From NCBI GenBank assembly GCA_919902665.1, contig CAKKRK010000001.1, forward strand, positions 125,998 through 189,997: a DNA stretch of 64,000 bases. The letters run 5' to 3'. Below are positions 34,582 through 45,196 of this stretch, in pieces. Below the pieces are notes generated by a model. The model saw only the letters and a program-made list of their open reading frames with translations, did not search any database and was not told the DNA's origin. The translations under genes and the position numbers were made by a program. Position 1 is the first letter of the stretch. The number at the start of each line of letters is the position of its first letter. Source of the DNA: Nitrospiraceae bacterium. GTDB lineage: Bacteria; Nitrospirota; Nitrospiria; Nitrospirales; Nitrospiraceae.

Positions 34582-36984
34582 TTACAAGTTCCCGTCCCCT
34601 GCTGGTTGTCCCTCGGGAATCTGGTCCAACTTATAGAAATCCGTCGGATCCTGTCGACGCTGCACCGCCTGAGTCGGCTCACTCCCCTTCGTGAAGAGCT
34701 CAACTGTTCCCTTTTGCCCTTCTCCTTCCTGTTCGGACTCTAGGAGTCCTGTCGAAGAATCAACCTTCACAAAGGTCACCCCGTCTGGAATCTCGAAGGG
34801 CACGACAGGAAGCTGCTTGAACGCCTCTTTCATGAACCCGATCCAAATCGGCAAGGCTGAACGGGCCCCCGTTTCACTCTCTCCAAGCGAGCGACGGTCG
34901 TCAAAGCCAACATAAACGCCGGTGACGAGGTTCGGAGTTCCACCGATGAACCAGGCATTGATGTAGTCGTTCGTCGTGCCGGTTTTCCCGGCGATCGGAC
35001 GCCCCAGCACCTTCGCCGCCTGCCCGGTTCCCCGTTGCACGACATCTTCCATCATATTGGTAATCAAGTAGGCAGCTTCTTTCGCGATGACTTCATGGGG
35101 CTCGGGCTCGGTCACTTCGAGGACCTTCCCCGTATTGTCTTTGACCGATTTAACGGCAAAGGGCTCCACTCGATTCCCCTGGTTCAAGAACACCCCATAG
35201 ACCGAGGTCAACTCCAGCAAGCCGACCGACGATGTGCCAAGTCCGAGGGAGAGATCAGCGGGGAGAGGACTCGTGATCCCGACAGTACGCGAGAACTCGA
35301 TCACATTTTTCACGCCAATCTTGTCCAACAACCGAACCGTGGCAAGATTATGTGACTGAGCCAGTGCATCCCGAAGACTCACCATGCCGTGAAACTTCCG
35401 GCCGTAGTTCTCCGGTCTCCAGATCTTTTCATCCTCTGCCTGCTCATAGACGACTGGGGCATCGAGGATCTGTGTGGCAGGGCTCAACCCTTGACTCATC
35501 GCCGTCGCATAAATGAGGGGTTTGAACGCGGACCCCGGTTGCCGGTGGGCCTGCACCGCGCGGTTGTATTCACTGCGGGTGAAATCATACCCACCCACCA
35601 TCGCACGAATCGCACCCCCCTTGGGATCGATCGCAATCAGACCTCCCTCGACGACCGGCGTCTGCTCCAATGTGAGTTGCACGCCATCCTTCGTGATCCG
35701 TTTCACCCCGATTTCGATGACATCCCCAGGCTTCAGAAGTGATTTGAGATTCGGATTCACCACGAAATCCACGGTAGGATCCGGCCCCTTGAGCATCCGC
35801 TTGGCCCAGGCCATGTCGTCAAACGCCAGCTTCGCGCTGAACGGCCCGACCTGAACGAGATAGTGATCCTTTGCAACCTTTAACACGACCCCTTCACCCA
35901 GATACCCAGGCTTGAGCAGTGGATCCCTGGAGGAAAGTTCCGAAGGTTGGAACGTCGCTAAATCAAGGGTTCGCCGAGGCCCTCGCCACCCCTCTCGTTT
36001 GTCGAGCTCACGAACCCCGTTCAAAAACGCCGACTCCGCCGCTTTTTGCATCTCCACATTCAAGGTCGTGTAAATTTGGAGCCCGCCCTTGTACACCATC
36101 GACTCCCCATACTTGGCCATGAGCAGTTGACGGACATATTCGACGAAGTAGGGCGCCAGATGCTCGCTCCCTGGCCGATGGAAATTCAGTTTTTCGCGAA
36201 CGGCCGCTTCCCGTTCTGCTGCGGTAATAAACCCAACCTCCTCCATTCTGGCGAGAACATGCTCTTGGCGCTTCTTCGCCGATTCATAAGCGCTGAACGG
36301 AGAATACCGGCTGGGCGACTTCGGCAGACCGCCTAAGAACGCGGATTCGGCAAGGGTCAGGCCTCTGATATCTTTCCCAAAATACGATTGCGCCGCCGAG
36401 CCGACTCCATAAGCGCCTTGCCCGAAATAAATTTGATTCAGATAGGTTTCAAGAATCTGCTCTTTCCCGGACACCACTTCCATCTTGTAGGCTAAGACGA
36501 GTTCGCGAATTTTCCGTTCATAGGACCGTTCGGACGACAGAAAGAGCGCGCGAGCCAGTTGTTGCGTGATGGTGCTGGCTCCTTCGACCTTCCTCCCTCC
36601 GTGCCGAATATTCGTCCAGGCCGCTCGCAGCATTCCGATAAAATCCAGACCCGGATGCTCAAAAAACCTCGCATCTTCCGTCGCAATAACCGCCTGCGTC
36701 AGCGTTTTTGGAATTTCTGGGAGCGGCGTGAGAATGCGGCGCTCAATAAAGAACTGGCCAATGGGCTGCCGATCATCGGAATAGACAGTGGTGACCAAAC
36801 TCGGTTGATAGTTTTGGAGCAGATCGAGCGAGGGAAGGTCCCGGGAAAAGTACCAGATGACTCCTGCGACCGTCGTGGCTCCGACGATACTCAGGGCGAC
36901 CAAACCGATCAGGGCGACCTGCCACCAACGCCAGCGGCGGCGTGGCTGTTCTATTCTTTCGATAAAGCGACGATCATTCGGCAT
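34582..36984 (-). CDS. mrcA: Class A penicillin-binding protein 1A
   Basis: An 800-residue bifunctional peptidoglycan synthase. One N-terminal membrane helix (about 22-48) is followed by a glycosyltransferase domain with ATEDARFFEHPGLDF, the catalytic Glu and its motif, and RKIRELVLAYKMEV. The transpeptidase part has SxxK in QPGSAFKPLIYA, SHNLAT (SxN) and KTGTTNDY (KTG). It polymerises glycan strands and crosslinks them in the periplasm. Convergent with iscX; divergent from the large hybrid kinase. Confidence 0.94.
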   Translation of the reverse strand: MPNDRRFIERIEQPRRRWRWWQVALIGLVALSIVGATTVAGVIWYFSRDLPSLDLLQNYQPSLVTTVYSDDRQPIGQFFIERRILTPLPEIPKTLTQAVIATEDARFFEHPGLDFIGMLRAAWTNIRHGGRKVEGASTITQQLARALFLSSERSYERKIRELVLAYKMEVVSGKEQILETYLNQIYFGQGAYGVGSAAQSYFGKDIRGLTLAESAFLGGLPKSPSRYSPFSAYESAKKRQEHVLARMEEVGFITAAEREAAVREKLNFHRPGSEHLAPYFVEYVRQLLMAKYGESMVYKGGLQIYTTLNVEMQKAAESAFLNGVRELDKREGWRGPRRTLDLATFQPSELSSRDPLLKPGYLGEGVVLKVAKDHYLVQVGPFSAKLAFDDMAWAKRMLKGPDPTVDFVVNPNLKSLLKPGDVIEIGVKRITKDGVQLTLEQTPVVEGGLIAIDPKGGAIRAMVGGYDFTRSEYNRAVQAHRQPGSAFKPLIYATAMSQGLSPATQILDAPVVYEQAEDEKIWRPENYGRKFHGMVSLRDALAQSHNLATVRLLDKIGVKNVIEFSRTVGITSPLPADLSLGLGTSSVGLLELTSVYGVFLNQGNRVEPFAVKSVKDNTGKVLEVTEPEPHEVIAKEAAYLITNMMEDVVQRGTGQAAKVLGRPIAGKTGTTNDYINAWFIGGTPNLVTGVYVGFDDRRSLGESETGARSALPIWIGFMKEAFKQLPVVPFEIPDGVTFVKVDSSTGLLESEQEGEGQKGTVELFTKGSEPTQAVQRRQDPTDFYKLDQIPEGQPAGDGNL

Positions 36985-37321
36985 GGTGAATGGAGCCTTG
37001 TAGAGGTGAATCCGAGGTCAGCAAAACCTTACAATGCGCCCTCTTAAAACTCAAGCGAGATGCCGATCAGAGACTTGGCCTTTCCCATCCGCTCCGCAAC
37101 CGTTCTCACACTGCATCAGCAAAAACCCATTTTACTTTGCCCCTTGCGATTCTCATAGTACGAATACCATAGAACTCCTGAGAGTATCGCGGGCCATTTC
37201 GCCAACCATACGAGCACACGCGGCTAGATGACCTCAAGTACGCACCATTGACAGAGACCGGTTACCGACCAGCAATGAGTGAACGCAAGGCAGCAACCCA
37301 CTAGCGAAGAAAGAGCGAGCA
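36985..37321. other. Intergenic region between PBP1A and the hybrid kinase
   Basis: A 337-bp divergent interval. It should carry the promoters of both genes. No tRNA or repeat stands out; a TTGACA hexamer at 37249-37254 on the plus strand lies about 70 bp upstream of the kinase start, without a clear -10. Confidence 0.5.
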
Positions 37322-40300
37322 ATGCAGCCTGCGCCTTTGCCAGAGAACGAAGCCTCCCGTCTCGCCGCACTCCGACAATACGAGATTCTCGACACGCCGC
37401 CGGAAGCGGCCTTCAACGAGTTGACCGAACTCGCCGCTCAGATCTGCGGGACACCGATTGCGCTGGTCAGCCTCATCGATCCTCATCGCCAGTGGTTCAA
37501 GGCGAAGGTTGGTATCGAGGCTCAGGAAACCTCCCGCGACATCGCGTTCTGTGCCCACACGATCCATGGCAGTGACCTGTTCGTGGTAGCCGATGCCACC
37601 CACGACGCACGATTCTCCGATAACCCCCTGGTGACGGCAGACCCGCACATTCGCTTTTATGCCGGGATGCCACTTGTGACACCGGCCGGCCATGCGCTGG
37701 GCACCCTCTGTGTGATTGATCGAATACCCAAATGGTTGACTGACGATCAAATGAACGCGCTCCGTATTTTGGGACGGCAAGTCGTCACTCAACTTGAGTT
37801 GCGGAGGGGCCAGCAGGAACTCGAACGGAGTCTGGCCAGGCAAAAACAGCATGACCAGTCACAGGCAGACCTCCTTCGAACGCTCGAACACGGGTTGGAG
37901 GGCCTGGCCTTCTTGGACCAGGAAGGCCGCTATACCTATATGAACCCGGCACATGCCGCCATCTACGGGTACCAGCCAGAGGAGTTGATCAACCGCTCGT
38001 GGAAGACCTTGTACACTCCCGAGGGGGTGGCCAAGATTGAACAACTATATTTCCCAATCCTCTTGCATATCGGTCGGTGGTCCGGCGAGGTGCAAGGCCT
38101 CACCAAATCGGGCCAGGAGATCGACACTGAAATCTCCCTCGTCCTTTCACAGGAGGGGAAGGATCCGGCTCGCTGGCTCATGTGCACCTGCCGGGATGTG
38201 ACGGCACGTACCGTCGCACAGCGCCAGCTGGAAACCCATCGGAAAAGCCTGGCTCAGGCTCAGGCCATCGCCCATGTCGGCAGTTGGGAATGGGACGAAG
38301 CCACAGAAACGGAAATCTGGTCGGACGAACTCTTTCGAATCTGCGGCTATGCGCCTCAAGCGATCACGCCCACCGGTGACACCTTCCGCACGGCGATCCA
38401 TCCCGACGACCGATCCAGCGTGTTCAAGGCCGTTGAAGACGCGCTCGAACAGAATCGCCCCTATGAGGTGACCTGCCGGATTGTTCGCCCCAGCAAGGAA
38501 ATTCGCGACGTGCTGTGCCGTGGCACAATCATCCGTGAGACCAAAGGCCTGCCGAAGTCCATGACGGGCACCGTTCAGGACATTACTGAACAAACGGTGT
38601 ATGAACAGACGTTGCGAGATTCACTTCAGCGGTTGGACCTGGCAACGGCATCGGGCAGCATCGGGGTCTGGGACTATCACATTTCCAAAAACAAGCTGGT
38701 CTGGGACACACGGATGTACGCGCTCTATGGCTACACAACCGAGGATTTTCCCGGGGCGTATGACGCCTGGACCAATGAGAATTTTCCCGGGACGTATGGC
38801 GCCTGGACCAACCGACTCCATCCTGACGATAGACCCGCTGCCGAAGATGCCTTCCAAGCCGCGATCAAGGGAGAAGGTCGATTCGACACAGAATTTCGCT
38901 TGCTCCTTCCAGACCAAAGCATTCGCCATATCAAGGCATGCGCCGTTGTGATCAAGGATGACCAAGGTCACGTAGTCCGAATGACCGGCATCAATTACGA
39001 CATCACGGTGCGCAAAGAATCGGAACGGGCCTTGCTTGATCTTCACAACTTCCAAGAAGCCATCCTCCTCAACGCCCCCCATGCCGTGATCGCAACCTCG
39101 ACGACGGGGATCATCCAACATTTCAATCCGGCAGCCGAAAAGCTCTTGGGCTATTCCGCCGAAGAGATGATCGGCAAGTTGACCCCGGCAGTCTTCCATA
39201 ACTCTGAAGAAGTAGCCGCGCGCGCGAAAATATTCGGTACCGAACTGGGGATCGAGCTGGAGCCGGGGTTCGACGTCTTCGTCGCCAAGGCTCGCCTGAA
39301 CTTGCCCAATCAACACGAGTGGATCTACATCCGCAAAGACGGCACGCGGATCCCCGTGCTGCTCACTGTCACCGCGATCCATGACCATACCGGCACGATC
39401 ACCGGCTTTCTGGGAATGGCAACCGACATATCAGTACAGAAGAAGGCTGAACGGTCCAGATTGATGGCAGAAGCGGCGTTTCGAGAAAAAGAAGAGCTCA
39501 CCCGCGTGATGATCGAGAATGTGCTCGACTACTCCATTCTCCGACTCGACTCCGAGGGACATGTTGTGTCATGGAACCAGGGGTCACAGCGTCTGAAGGG
39601 ATACACTGCAGACGAGATCATCGGTCGTCACTTCTCCTGCTTTTACCCGGAGGAAGACCAAGCAAGTAGCAAACCCATGGCGCTATTGAGAAAAGCCACA
39701 ACCCATCACCATGCGGAAGACGAGGGATGGCGCGTGTGCAAGGACGGCTCACGGTTCTGGGCCCACGTGGTCATCACAGCCCTATTCGACCAGGATGGAC
39801 AACTGAAGGGCTTCACCAAGGTCGTCCACGACATGACTGCGCGCAAGCAGGCAGACCAGGAACTAAAAGAGCGGGAAGCGTCGCTCGTGCGGTTTAAGAC
39901 ATCCCTCGATCAGACGCTCGACTGCGTGTTTATGTTCCGCCCCGATACGCTACGCTTCACCTACTGCAACCGCGGAGCCTGCGAGCAAGTCGGCTACACC
40001 TCAGCTGAGCTCCTCACCATGACGCCCCTCGACATTAAACCCCAGTTCACCTTGGAACAGTTCCAGGCGATAGTGCAGCCGCTCATCGACGGCACGCAGC
40101 CGTCCTTATCCTTCGAAACGCTTCACCGGCACAAGGACGGCCATGACATCCTGGTTGAGATCTCGCTGCAACTCGTTCAACTGGAGAAGCAAGACTCGCT
40201 CTTCGTAGCCATCGTTCGCGATATCACCGCCCGCAAGCAGGCTGAGGCACAGTTCCGCCAGGTCGTTGAATCCGCCCCGAACGGCATGCTCCTGGCCAAT

Positions 40301-42982
40301 CAGGACGGCATCATGACCCTGGTCAATGCCCAGGTCGAGCGGTACTTCGGCTACGACCGCCAGGAGCTCCTAGGCCAACCGGTCGAAGTGCTGATGCCTG
40401 AGCGGTTTCGAGCGCGACACTCCGGGCAGCGCATCGACTTCTTCCACCGGCCCAAAACCCATTATGCGATGGGCGTCAGCCGCGAGCTCTTTGGTCTCCG
40501 CAAAGACGGCACCGAGTTCTCACTGGAGATCAGCCTCAACCCTATACACACACCCACTGGCCTCCAAATCCTCGCCTCTATCGTCGATATCACCACCCGC
40601 AAGCAGGCTGCAGAACAGTTCCGCCAGGTCGTTGAATCCGCCCCCAACGGCATGCTCCTGGCCAATCAGGACGGCGTCATGACCCTGGTCAATGCCCAAA
40701 TCGAACGCTACTTCGGCTACGACCGCCAGGAGCTCATCGGTCAACCAATCGAGACACTGATTCCCGAGCGATTCCGTCCTCAGCATCCTGGACAGCGAAC
40801 CGGTTTCTTTCACAAACCCACAGCCCGAGCCATGGGCGTTAACCGCGAACTCTTCGGCCGCCGCAAGGATGGCACGGAGTTCCCGCTCGAAATCGGACTC
40901 AACCCCATCAAAACCCCCGAGGGCCTCCAGGTCCTTGCCTCCATCGTCGATATTACGGCGCGCAAACAGGCGGAAGAACAGTTCCGCCAGGTCGTTGAAT
41001 CTGCCCCTAACGGCATGCTCGTGGCCAACCAGGACGGCGTCATGACCATGGTCAATGCCCAAATCGAACGCTACTTCGGCTACGACCGCCAGGAGCTCAT
41101 CGGTCAACCAATCGAGACACTGATTCCCGAGCGATTCCGTCCTCAGCATCCTGGACAGCGAACCGGTTTCTTTCACAAACCCACAGCCCGAGCCATGGGC
41201 GTTAACCGCGAACTCTTCGGCCGCCGCAAGGATGGCACGGAGTTCCCGCTCGAAATCGGACTCAACCCCATCAAAACCCCCGAGGGCCTCCAGGTCCTTG
41301 CCTCCATCGTCGATATTACGGCGCGCAAACAGGCGGAAGAGAGGCTGAAACAAGCGGCTCGTGACTTGGAAGCCCGTAATCAGGAGTTGGCGGAAGCGAA
41401 CCAGGTCGCGCTGTCCGCCACCCGCGCCAAGAGCGAATTCCTCGCGACCATGAGCCATGAGATTCGCACTCCCATGAATGCGATCGTCGGCATGGCGGAA
41501 CTACTCCAAGAAACGCCGCTCACGCCAGATCAGGCCAATTATGTCGGCCGCTTCAGCCGCGCCGCGGGCTCCCTCATGGAGCTGATCAACGCCATTTTGG
41601 ATCTCTCCAAGATCGAAGCTGGCTTCATGGCGTTGGAATCGGTGCCCTTCGATCTGGCCCAACTCGCCGACACCACGGCAGAGCTCATGTCCGGGAAGGC
41701 GGTGGCCAAGAAACTTGAACTCTTGGTCCTCGTGCATCCGGATGTCCCACAGGGTGTCGTCGGGGACCCCACCCGCTTGAATCAGGTGCTCGTCAACCTC
41801 GTCAGCAATGCGATTAAGTTTACCGAATCCGGGCATGTCATGCTCACCGTCGAACCGGCCCCCGATCGATCGATTGCCCACGCCCTCCGTTTCTCGGTGT
41901 CCGATACCGGCATCGGCATCCCGCCGGACAAGCTCCGGTCCATCTTTGAGCCCTTCACGCAAGTCGATTCCAGCACGACGCGAAAGTACGGCGGCACGGG
42001 ACTCGGCTTAAGCATCTCCCACCATCTCGTGCAACTCATGGGGGGCCATCTGGAGGCAGACAGTACGGTGGGAGTCGGCACCACCTTCTCCTTTACCATT
42101 GCCCTGCCGGAAGCCCCGCTCGTGATCACTCGCCCATCGGGACAGCCCCTCGATTTACGCGCGCTACGCCTGCTCCTCGTGGACGACAACGACACCAATC
42201 TGATCATCCTCCGGACCCATCTCGCACGCAGCGGCATCCAGCTCCTGGAAGCGAGCAGTGGCGCGCAGGCCTTGGCAATCTTGGATGACGCCCATCAACG
42301 CAAGGAGCCGATCACCCTCGCCATTTTGGACTATCACATGCCGGGCATGGATGGGTTGGACCTCGCCCAGGCGATCCGCAACCGACCGGAATGGGCGACG
42401 CTGCCCCTGATCATGCATGTCTCGGACCTTCAGCGGGACGAAACTCGACGAGCCCAATCGTTGGGAATTACCAACTACCTCTATAAGCCACTCAGCCGAC
42501 GGCGCTTAATGGATTCGTTGGCCGTGGCCCTGAACGTGGCACCAGTCGGACCGGTGGAACAGGAGAAGGTAGCGCCGGCTACACCGCAACCCTGTCACAT
42601 TCTGTTGGTGGAAGACCTGGAAGATAATCGCGATGTGGTCGCACTCTTTCTCAAGGACACCCCGTATCAGCTAGACATGGCCGAAAATGGGGCCGTCGCC
42701 CTGCAGAAATTCCAGACCGGTCGCTATGATTTAGTGCTCATGGATATGCAGATGCCAGTCATGGACGGTCTCGAGGCCACAGCGGCCATTCGCGCATGGG
42801 AACGAGTGCAGCAGCGCAGGCCCACGCCGATCGTGGCACTGACGGCCAATGCCTTCAAAGAAGAAGCAGACAAGTGCCTCGCCGCAGGTTGCACGGCCCA
42901 CCTTACGAAACCGATCAAGAAAAAAACCCTGCTGACTGCCATCGTCCAATGGACCGATTCTCCCAAAGACCAAGCAGCCTAA
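37322..42982 (+). CDS. Giant multi-PAS hybrid sensor histidine kinase with two receiver domains
   Basis: A 1,886-residue soluble protein with no membrane helix. Order: GAF (about 13-165), nine PAS domains (start near residues 183, 310, 435, 573, 720, 855, 977, 1098, 1219), HisKA with the phospho-His at about 1379 ([14 protein letters not shown]), HATPase_c (about 1470-1600) and two receivers with Asp about 1670 (AILDYHMPG) and 1808 (LVLMDMQMP). The last three PAS repeats are near copies; the final two are almost identical over 363 bp (40613-40975 and 40976-41338). Three response regulators and an Hpt gene follow, suggesting a phosphorelay. Confidence 0.92.
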   Translation: MQPAPLPENEASRLAALRQYEILDTPPEAAFNELTELAAQICGTPIALVSLIDPHRQWFKAKVGIEAQETSRDIAFCAHTIHGSDLFVVADATHDARFSDNPLVTADPHIRFYAGMPLVTPAGHALGTLCVIDRIPKWLTDDQMNALRILGRQVVTQLELRRGQQELERSLARQKQHDQSQADLLRTLEHGLEGLAFLDQEGRYTYMNPAHAAIYGYQPEELINRSWKTLYTPEGVAKIEQLYFPILLHIGRWSGEVQGLTKSGQEIDTEISLVLSQEGKDPARWLMCTCRDVTARTVAQRQLETHRKSLAQAQAIAHVGSWEWDEATETEIWSDELFRICGYAPQAITPTGDTFRTAIHPDDRSSVFKAVEDALEQNRPYEVTCRIVRPSKEIRDVLCRGTIIRETKGLPKSMTGTVQDITEQTVYEQTLRDSLQRLDLATASGSIGVWDYHISKNKLVWDTRMYALYGYTTEDFPGAYDAWTNENFPGTYGAWTNRLHPDDRPAAEDAFQAAIKGEGRFDTEFRLLLPDQSIRHIKACAVVIKDDQGHVVRMTGINYDITVRKESERALLDLHNFQEAILLNAPHAVIATSTTGIIQHFNPAAEKLLGYSAEEMIGKLTPAVFHNSEEVAARAKIFGTELGIELEPGFDVFVAKARLNLPNQHEWIYIRKDGTRIPVLLTVTAIHDHTGTITGFLGMATDISVQKKAERSRLMAEAAFREKEELTRVMIENVLDYSILRLDSEGHVVSWNQGSQRLKGYTADEIIGRHFSCFYPEEDQASSKPMALLRKATTHHHAEDEGWRVCKDGSRFWAHVVITALFDQDGQLKGFTKVVHDMTARKQADQELKEREASLVRFKTSLDQTLDCVFMFRPDTLRFTYCNRGACEQVGYTSAELLTMTPLDIKPQFTLEQFQAIVQPLIDGTQPSLSFETLHRHKDGHDILVEISLQLVQLEKQDSLFVAIVRDITARKQAEAQFRQVVESAPNGMLLANQDGIMTLVNAQVERYFGYDRQELLGQPVEVLMPERFRARHSGQRIDFFHRPKTHYAMGVSRELFGLRKDGTEFSLEISLNPIHTPTGLQILASIVDITTRKQAAEQFRQVVESAPNGMLLANQDGVMTLVNAQIERYFGYDRQELIGQPIETLIPERFRPQHPGQRTGFFHKPTARAMGVNRELFGRRKDGTEFPLEIGLNPIKTPEGLQVLASIVDITARKQAEEQFRQVVESAPNGMLVANQDGVMTMVNAQIERYFGYDRQELIGQPIETLIPERFRPQHPGQRTGFFHKPTARAMGVNRELFGRRKDGTEFPLEIGLNPIKTPEGLQVLASIVDITARKQAEERLKQAARDLEARNQELAEANQVALSATRAKSEFLATMSHEIRTPMNAIVGMAELLQETPLTPDQANYVGRFSRAAGSLMELINAILDLSKIEAGFMALESVPFDLAQLADTTAELMSGKAVAKKLELLVLVHPDVPQGVVGDPTRLNQVLVNLVSNAIKFTESGHVMLTVEPAPDRSIAHALRFSVSDTGIGIPPDKLRSIFEPFTQVDSSTTRKYGGTGLGLSISHHLVQLMGGHLEADSTVGVGTTFSFTIALPEAPLVITRPSGQPLDLRALRLLLVDDNDTNLIILRTHLARSGIQLLEASSGAQALAILDDAHQRKEPITLAILDYHMPGMDGLDLAQAIRNRPEWATLPLIMHVSDLQRDETRRAQSLGITNYLYKPLSRRRLMDSLAVALNVAPVGPVEQEKVAPATPQPCHILLVEDLEDNRDVVALFLKDTPYQLDMAENGAVALQKFQTGRYDLVLMDMQMPVMDGLEATAAIRAWERVQQRRPTPIVALTANAFKEEADKCLAAGCTAHLTKPIKKKTLLTAIVQWTDSPKDQAA
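38744..38815 (+). repeat. 36-bp tandem duplication inside the third PAS domain
   Basis: Two 36-bp copies (38744-38779 and 38780-38815) encode [12 protein letters not shown] and [12 protein letters not shown]. The reading frame is kept. It adds twelve residues in a PAS loop and looks like a recent local duplication. Confidence 0.8.
40613..41338 (+). repeat. 363-bp tandem duplication encoding two nearly identical PAS domains
   Basis: Unit 1 is 40613-40975 and unit 2 is 40976-41338. From about base 55 of the unit onward they are nearly identical by eye, with only a few differences in the first 90 bases. The preceding PAS unit (about 40250-40612) is a more diverged copy. The repeat is in frame (121 codons). 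Confidence 0.92.
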
Positions 42983-42997
42983 GAAAGGAGCCATTCG

Positions 42998-43405
42998 GTG
43001 AACAACCAGTCATCTGGACAGAACCCACTCCTCTTACTCGTCGAGGACGAACAAGATATGGCGGATCTCGTGACGCTGATCATGAAGGAACAAGGCTATC
43101 AGGTCTTACACGCAGCAGACGGCTCTGTGGCGCTGGAAAAGATCGCATTGATGTCACCCCCATCGCTCGTCATGTTGGATATTCAGCTCCCCCATGTGGA
43201 CGGCATCACGATTCTCGAGACCATTCGCGCCACACCGGACTGGGAACACGTGCCGGTGATCATGTTGACGGGGGTCGCCGATCAAGACAAGATCCGGAAG
43301 GTGCGTACGCTTAGGATCCAGGACTATGTGCTGAAGCCGTTCCGACAGGAAACCTTGCTCCGATCTGTCGACCAATCTCGTAAGACATCAGCCCGACCGC
43401 AATGA
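42998..43405 (+). CDS. Single-domain response regulator (CheY-like) 1
   Basis: A 135-residue receiver with no output domain. The acidic pair is in LLVEDEQDM, the phospho-Asp in LVMLDIQLPHVDG (about residue 62), the conserved Thr in IIMLTGV and the Lys in YVLKPFRQ. AAAGGAG precedes GTG 42998, only 15 bp after the giant kinase, so they are co-transcribed. It may accept phosphate from the kinase or the Hpt protein. Confidence 0.9.
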   Translation: MNNQSSGQNPLLLLVEDEQDMADLVTLIMKEQGYQVLHAADGSVALEKIALMSPPSLVMLDIQLPHVDGITILETIRATPDWEHVPVIMLTGVADQDKIRKVRTLRIQDYVLKPFRQETLLRSVDQSRKTSARPQ

Positions 43406-43573
43406 TCCCAGCTTTCTCAATAAGTTAGTTGGTCTGCCTCTCGGGTGACACAGGCCTCAATTCTTCGGTGAATATTCGATTGCGGCCCAGGACTCGATGT
43501 GAAGCCCATCCTGATGAGTTCTATTAAGAATCAGGACAAAACGACCGATACTAGACTGATCGGAGAAGAGCCA

Positions 43574-43906
43574 ATGGAATACACGCAGCCCAAAGAGATA
43601 GGTGCTGAAGGCGAAGTGCTCGTGCATATCGATGCCTCCTTCGAGCCGCTCATCCCGAAATTCCTGACTAACCGCAAGAACGAAGTCGTGACGATGCGGG
43701 AAGCCCTGACTACCCAGGACTTTGATACCGTCCGCAAGGTGGCGCATGGAATGAAAGGTGCCGGTGGCAGTTACGGCTTCGACCGGATCACTGACATGGC
43801 TGCCGTCGTCGAACAGGCGGCAAAAACGGGAGACGCCTCGACGATAGAACGTGATCTCCCTGCGCTGGGTTCATATTTGGACCGGATCAAGGTGGTCTAC
43901 GAGTAG
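43574..43906 (+). CDS. Histidine phosphotransfer (Hpt) domain protein
   Basis: A 110-residue helical protein with the Hpt phospho-His motif: VRKVAHGMKGAGGSYGFDRI, where the His is followed by GxKGxxxxxG. Hpt proteins shuttle phosphate between receivers. I choose ATG 43574 because GGAGAAGAG precedes it and the family begins close to it; an upstream in-frame ATG at 43499 lacks such a site. It sits between response regulators 1 and 2 and fits a relay with the hybrid kinase. Confidence 0.85.
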   Translation: MEYTQPKEIGAEGEVLVHIDASFEPLIPKFLTNRKNEVVTMREALTTQDFDTVRKVAHGMKGAGGSYGFDRITDMAAVVEQAAKTGDASTIERDLPALGSYLDRIKVVYE

Positions 43907-43933
43907 TGTCCTTGGAGCAGAAGGAGCAAGCCC

Positions 43934-44416
43934 ATGAGCACCACCGTGCTGGTTGTGGAAGATGAACAGGATACCGCTGAGCTGTTGACGCGCCTCTTGG
44001 AGCGAGAAGGTTTTTCAGTACTCCATGCAGGCGATGGACGCCAGGCCCGTACCCTGATCGACACCATACGCCCACCATCGCTCATCTTGTTGGACATGGT
44101 GATCCCCTATGTGAGCGGATTCGAGCTACTGAGGGTCATCCGCCGTCATCCTGACTGGCAACTCACGCCAATTATTATGCTCAGCGCCGATGACTACGAG
44201 CCGGATATTCAGCAAGCCCTGCGCGAAGGAGCCACGGCCTATGTGACGAAGCAGAAGGGGTCGGCTGGTCTGCTGCAAGCGGTGAAACGGTTTTTGCCTG
44301 CCACGCCACCGCAAGACCAGATCGTCGCTCAAGCAGGAAGCGCGGCTCCTCCAACACGACGTGTATCAGTACGGCATCGCCTTCAGGGCAACCAGAGAAA
44401 GGAACGGGCCGCGTGA
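43934..44416 (+). CDS. Single-domain response regulator 2 with basic tail
   Basis: A 160-residue receiver. The Asp is in LILLDMVIPYVSG (about residue 55), the acidic pair in VVEDEQDTAEL, the Ser/Thr in IIMLSADD and the Lys in YVTKQKGS, where the usual K-P is K-Q. A basic tail (TRRVSVRHRLQGNQRKERAA) of about 25 residues follows, absent from the two sister regulators and perhaps nucleic-acid- or membrane-binding. AAGGAG lies upstream of ATG 43934. Confidence 0.88.
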   Translation: MSTTVLVVEDEQDTAELLTRLLEREGFSVLHAGDGRQARTLIDTIRPPSLILLDMVIPYVSGFELLRVIRRHPDWQLTPIIMLSADDYEPDIQQALREGATAYVTKQKGSAGLLQAVKRFLPATPPQDQIVAQAGSAAPPTRRVSVRHRLQGNQRKERAA

Positions 44417-44532
44417 CCCATTTCTGTAGGCTCCTCGCATACGTGAGGGAAAGAAGAGATTTGTCTCTACAAGATGCGCGCCGTCATCGAACCGGCTTCT
44501 ACAGTTCAATGAATCCCCTTTAAGGAGACTGA

Positions 44533-44961
44533 ATGGGTAAAGCTAGGACCTCTTCTGGACCGACCGTCCTCATGATCGAGGATCACGACGACACCGCCTG
44601 CTTGGTCCGGTTCATCCTTGAACGGAACGGCTATACCGTCCGGCATGCTCCTGACGGGTGGAACGCAAAACGTCTGACGGAAACGGCCGAACCGCCGGAC
44701 TTGGTCCTGCTCGACATTTCTCTGCCCTCCCTGTCAGGACTGGAAGTCTTACGCGCCATTCGAACGGCACCGGAATGGCAGTGGATTCCCGTGATCATCC
44801 TCAGTGCGGACAACCGCGAGGAAACGATAGCCGAAGCGACTACCCTTGGAGCCACGGAATATTTGAAGAAACCCTTCTCGCAGGAACGCCTTATGAAGGC
44901 GGTGGAGCTGTTTTTGCCAAGACCAACCGATCAACAAGCGCCGCAACTCAAACAGGCCTGA
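44533..44961 (+). CDS. Single-domain response regulator 3
   Basis: A 142-residue receiver with Asp in LVLLDISLPSLSG (about residue 61), acidic pair in MIEDHDDTA, Ser in VIILSADN and Lys in YLKKPFS. TTTAAGGAG precedes ATG 44533. It is the last gene of the signalling cluster. Its sequence is close to that of regulator 1, so gene duplication is likely. No output domain means its partner protein is unknown. Confidence 0.89.
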   Translation: MGKARTSSGPTVLMIEDHDDTACLVRFILERNGYTVRHAPDGWNAKRLTETAEPPDLVLLDISLPSLSGLEVLRAIRTAPEWQWIPVIILSADNREETIAEATTLGATEYLKKPFSQERLMKAVELFLPRPTDQQAPQLKQA

Positions 44962-45107
44962 TCAGCACGCACAGCCATCCTGTTCCATACCCTTCGACCA
45001 AACAGTGACGTGAAAAGCCAGCTCCATGACATCACGAAGACCGCCCTGTGGTTTTCCAGCGTTCCCTGCCTCTAAAGATCCACTCCATATTATTTCGCGA
45101 CCCTAGC

Positions 45108-45137
45108 TTGTGCAGGAGAATGCAGTTCGAGTATACT
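45108..45137 (+). promoter_or_regulatory. Probable sigma-70 promoter of typA
   Basis: TTGTGC, 18 bp, TATACT. The -10 is good, the -35 is moderate. It lies about 60 bp upstream of typA. A short stem (CGCC/GGCG) followed by TTTTTT at 45150-45175 is between promoter and gene and may be a leader attenuator. Confidence 0.5.
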
Positions 45138-45196
45138 GCCGAGTTTGCGCCTCACTATCGGGGCGTCTTTTTTGTCATTAAGGAAGCACCGTCACC

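Noticed and set aside
40520-41458. 312-codon minus-strand frame opposite the PAS repeats
   Set aside because: It repeats because the PAS DNA repeats; no start signal, and the plus strand is clearly coding.
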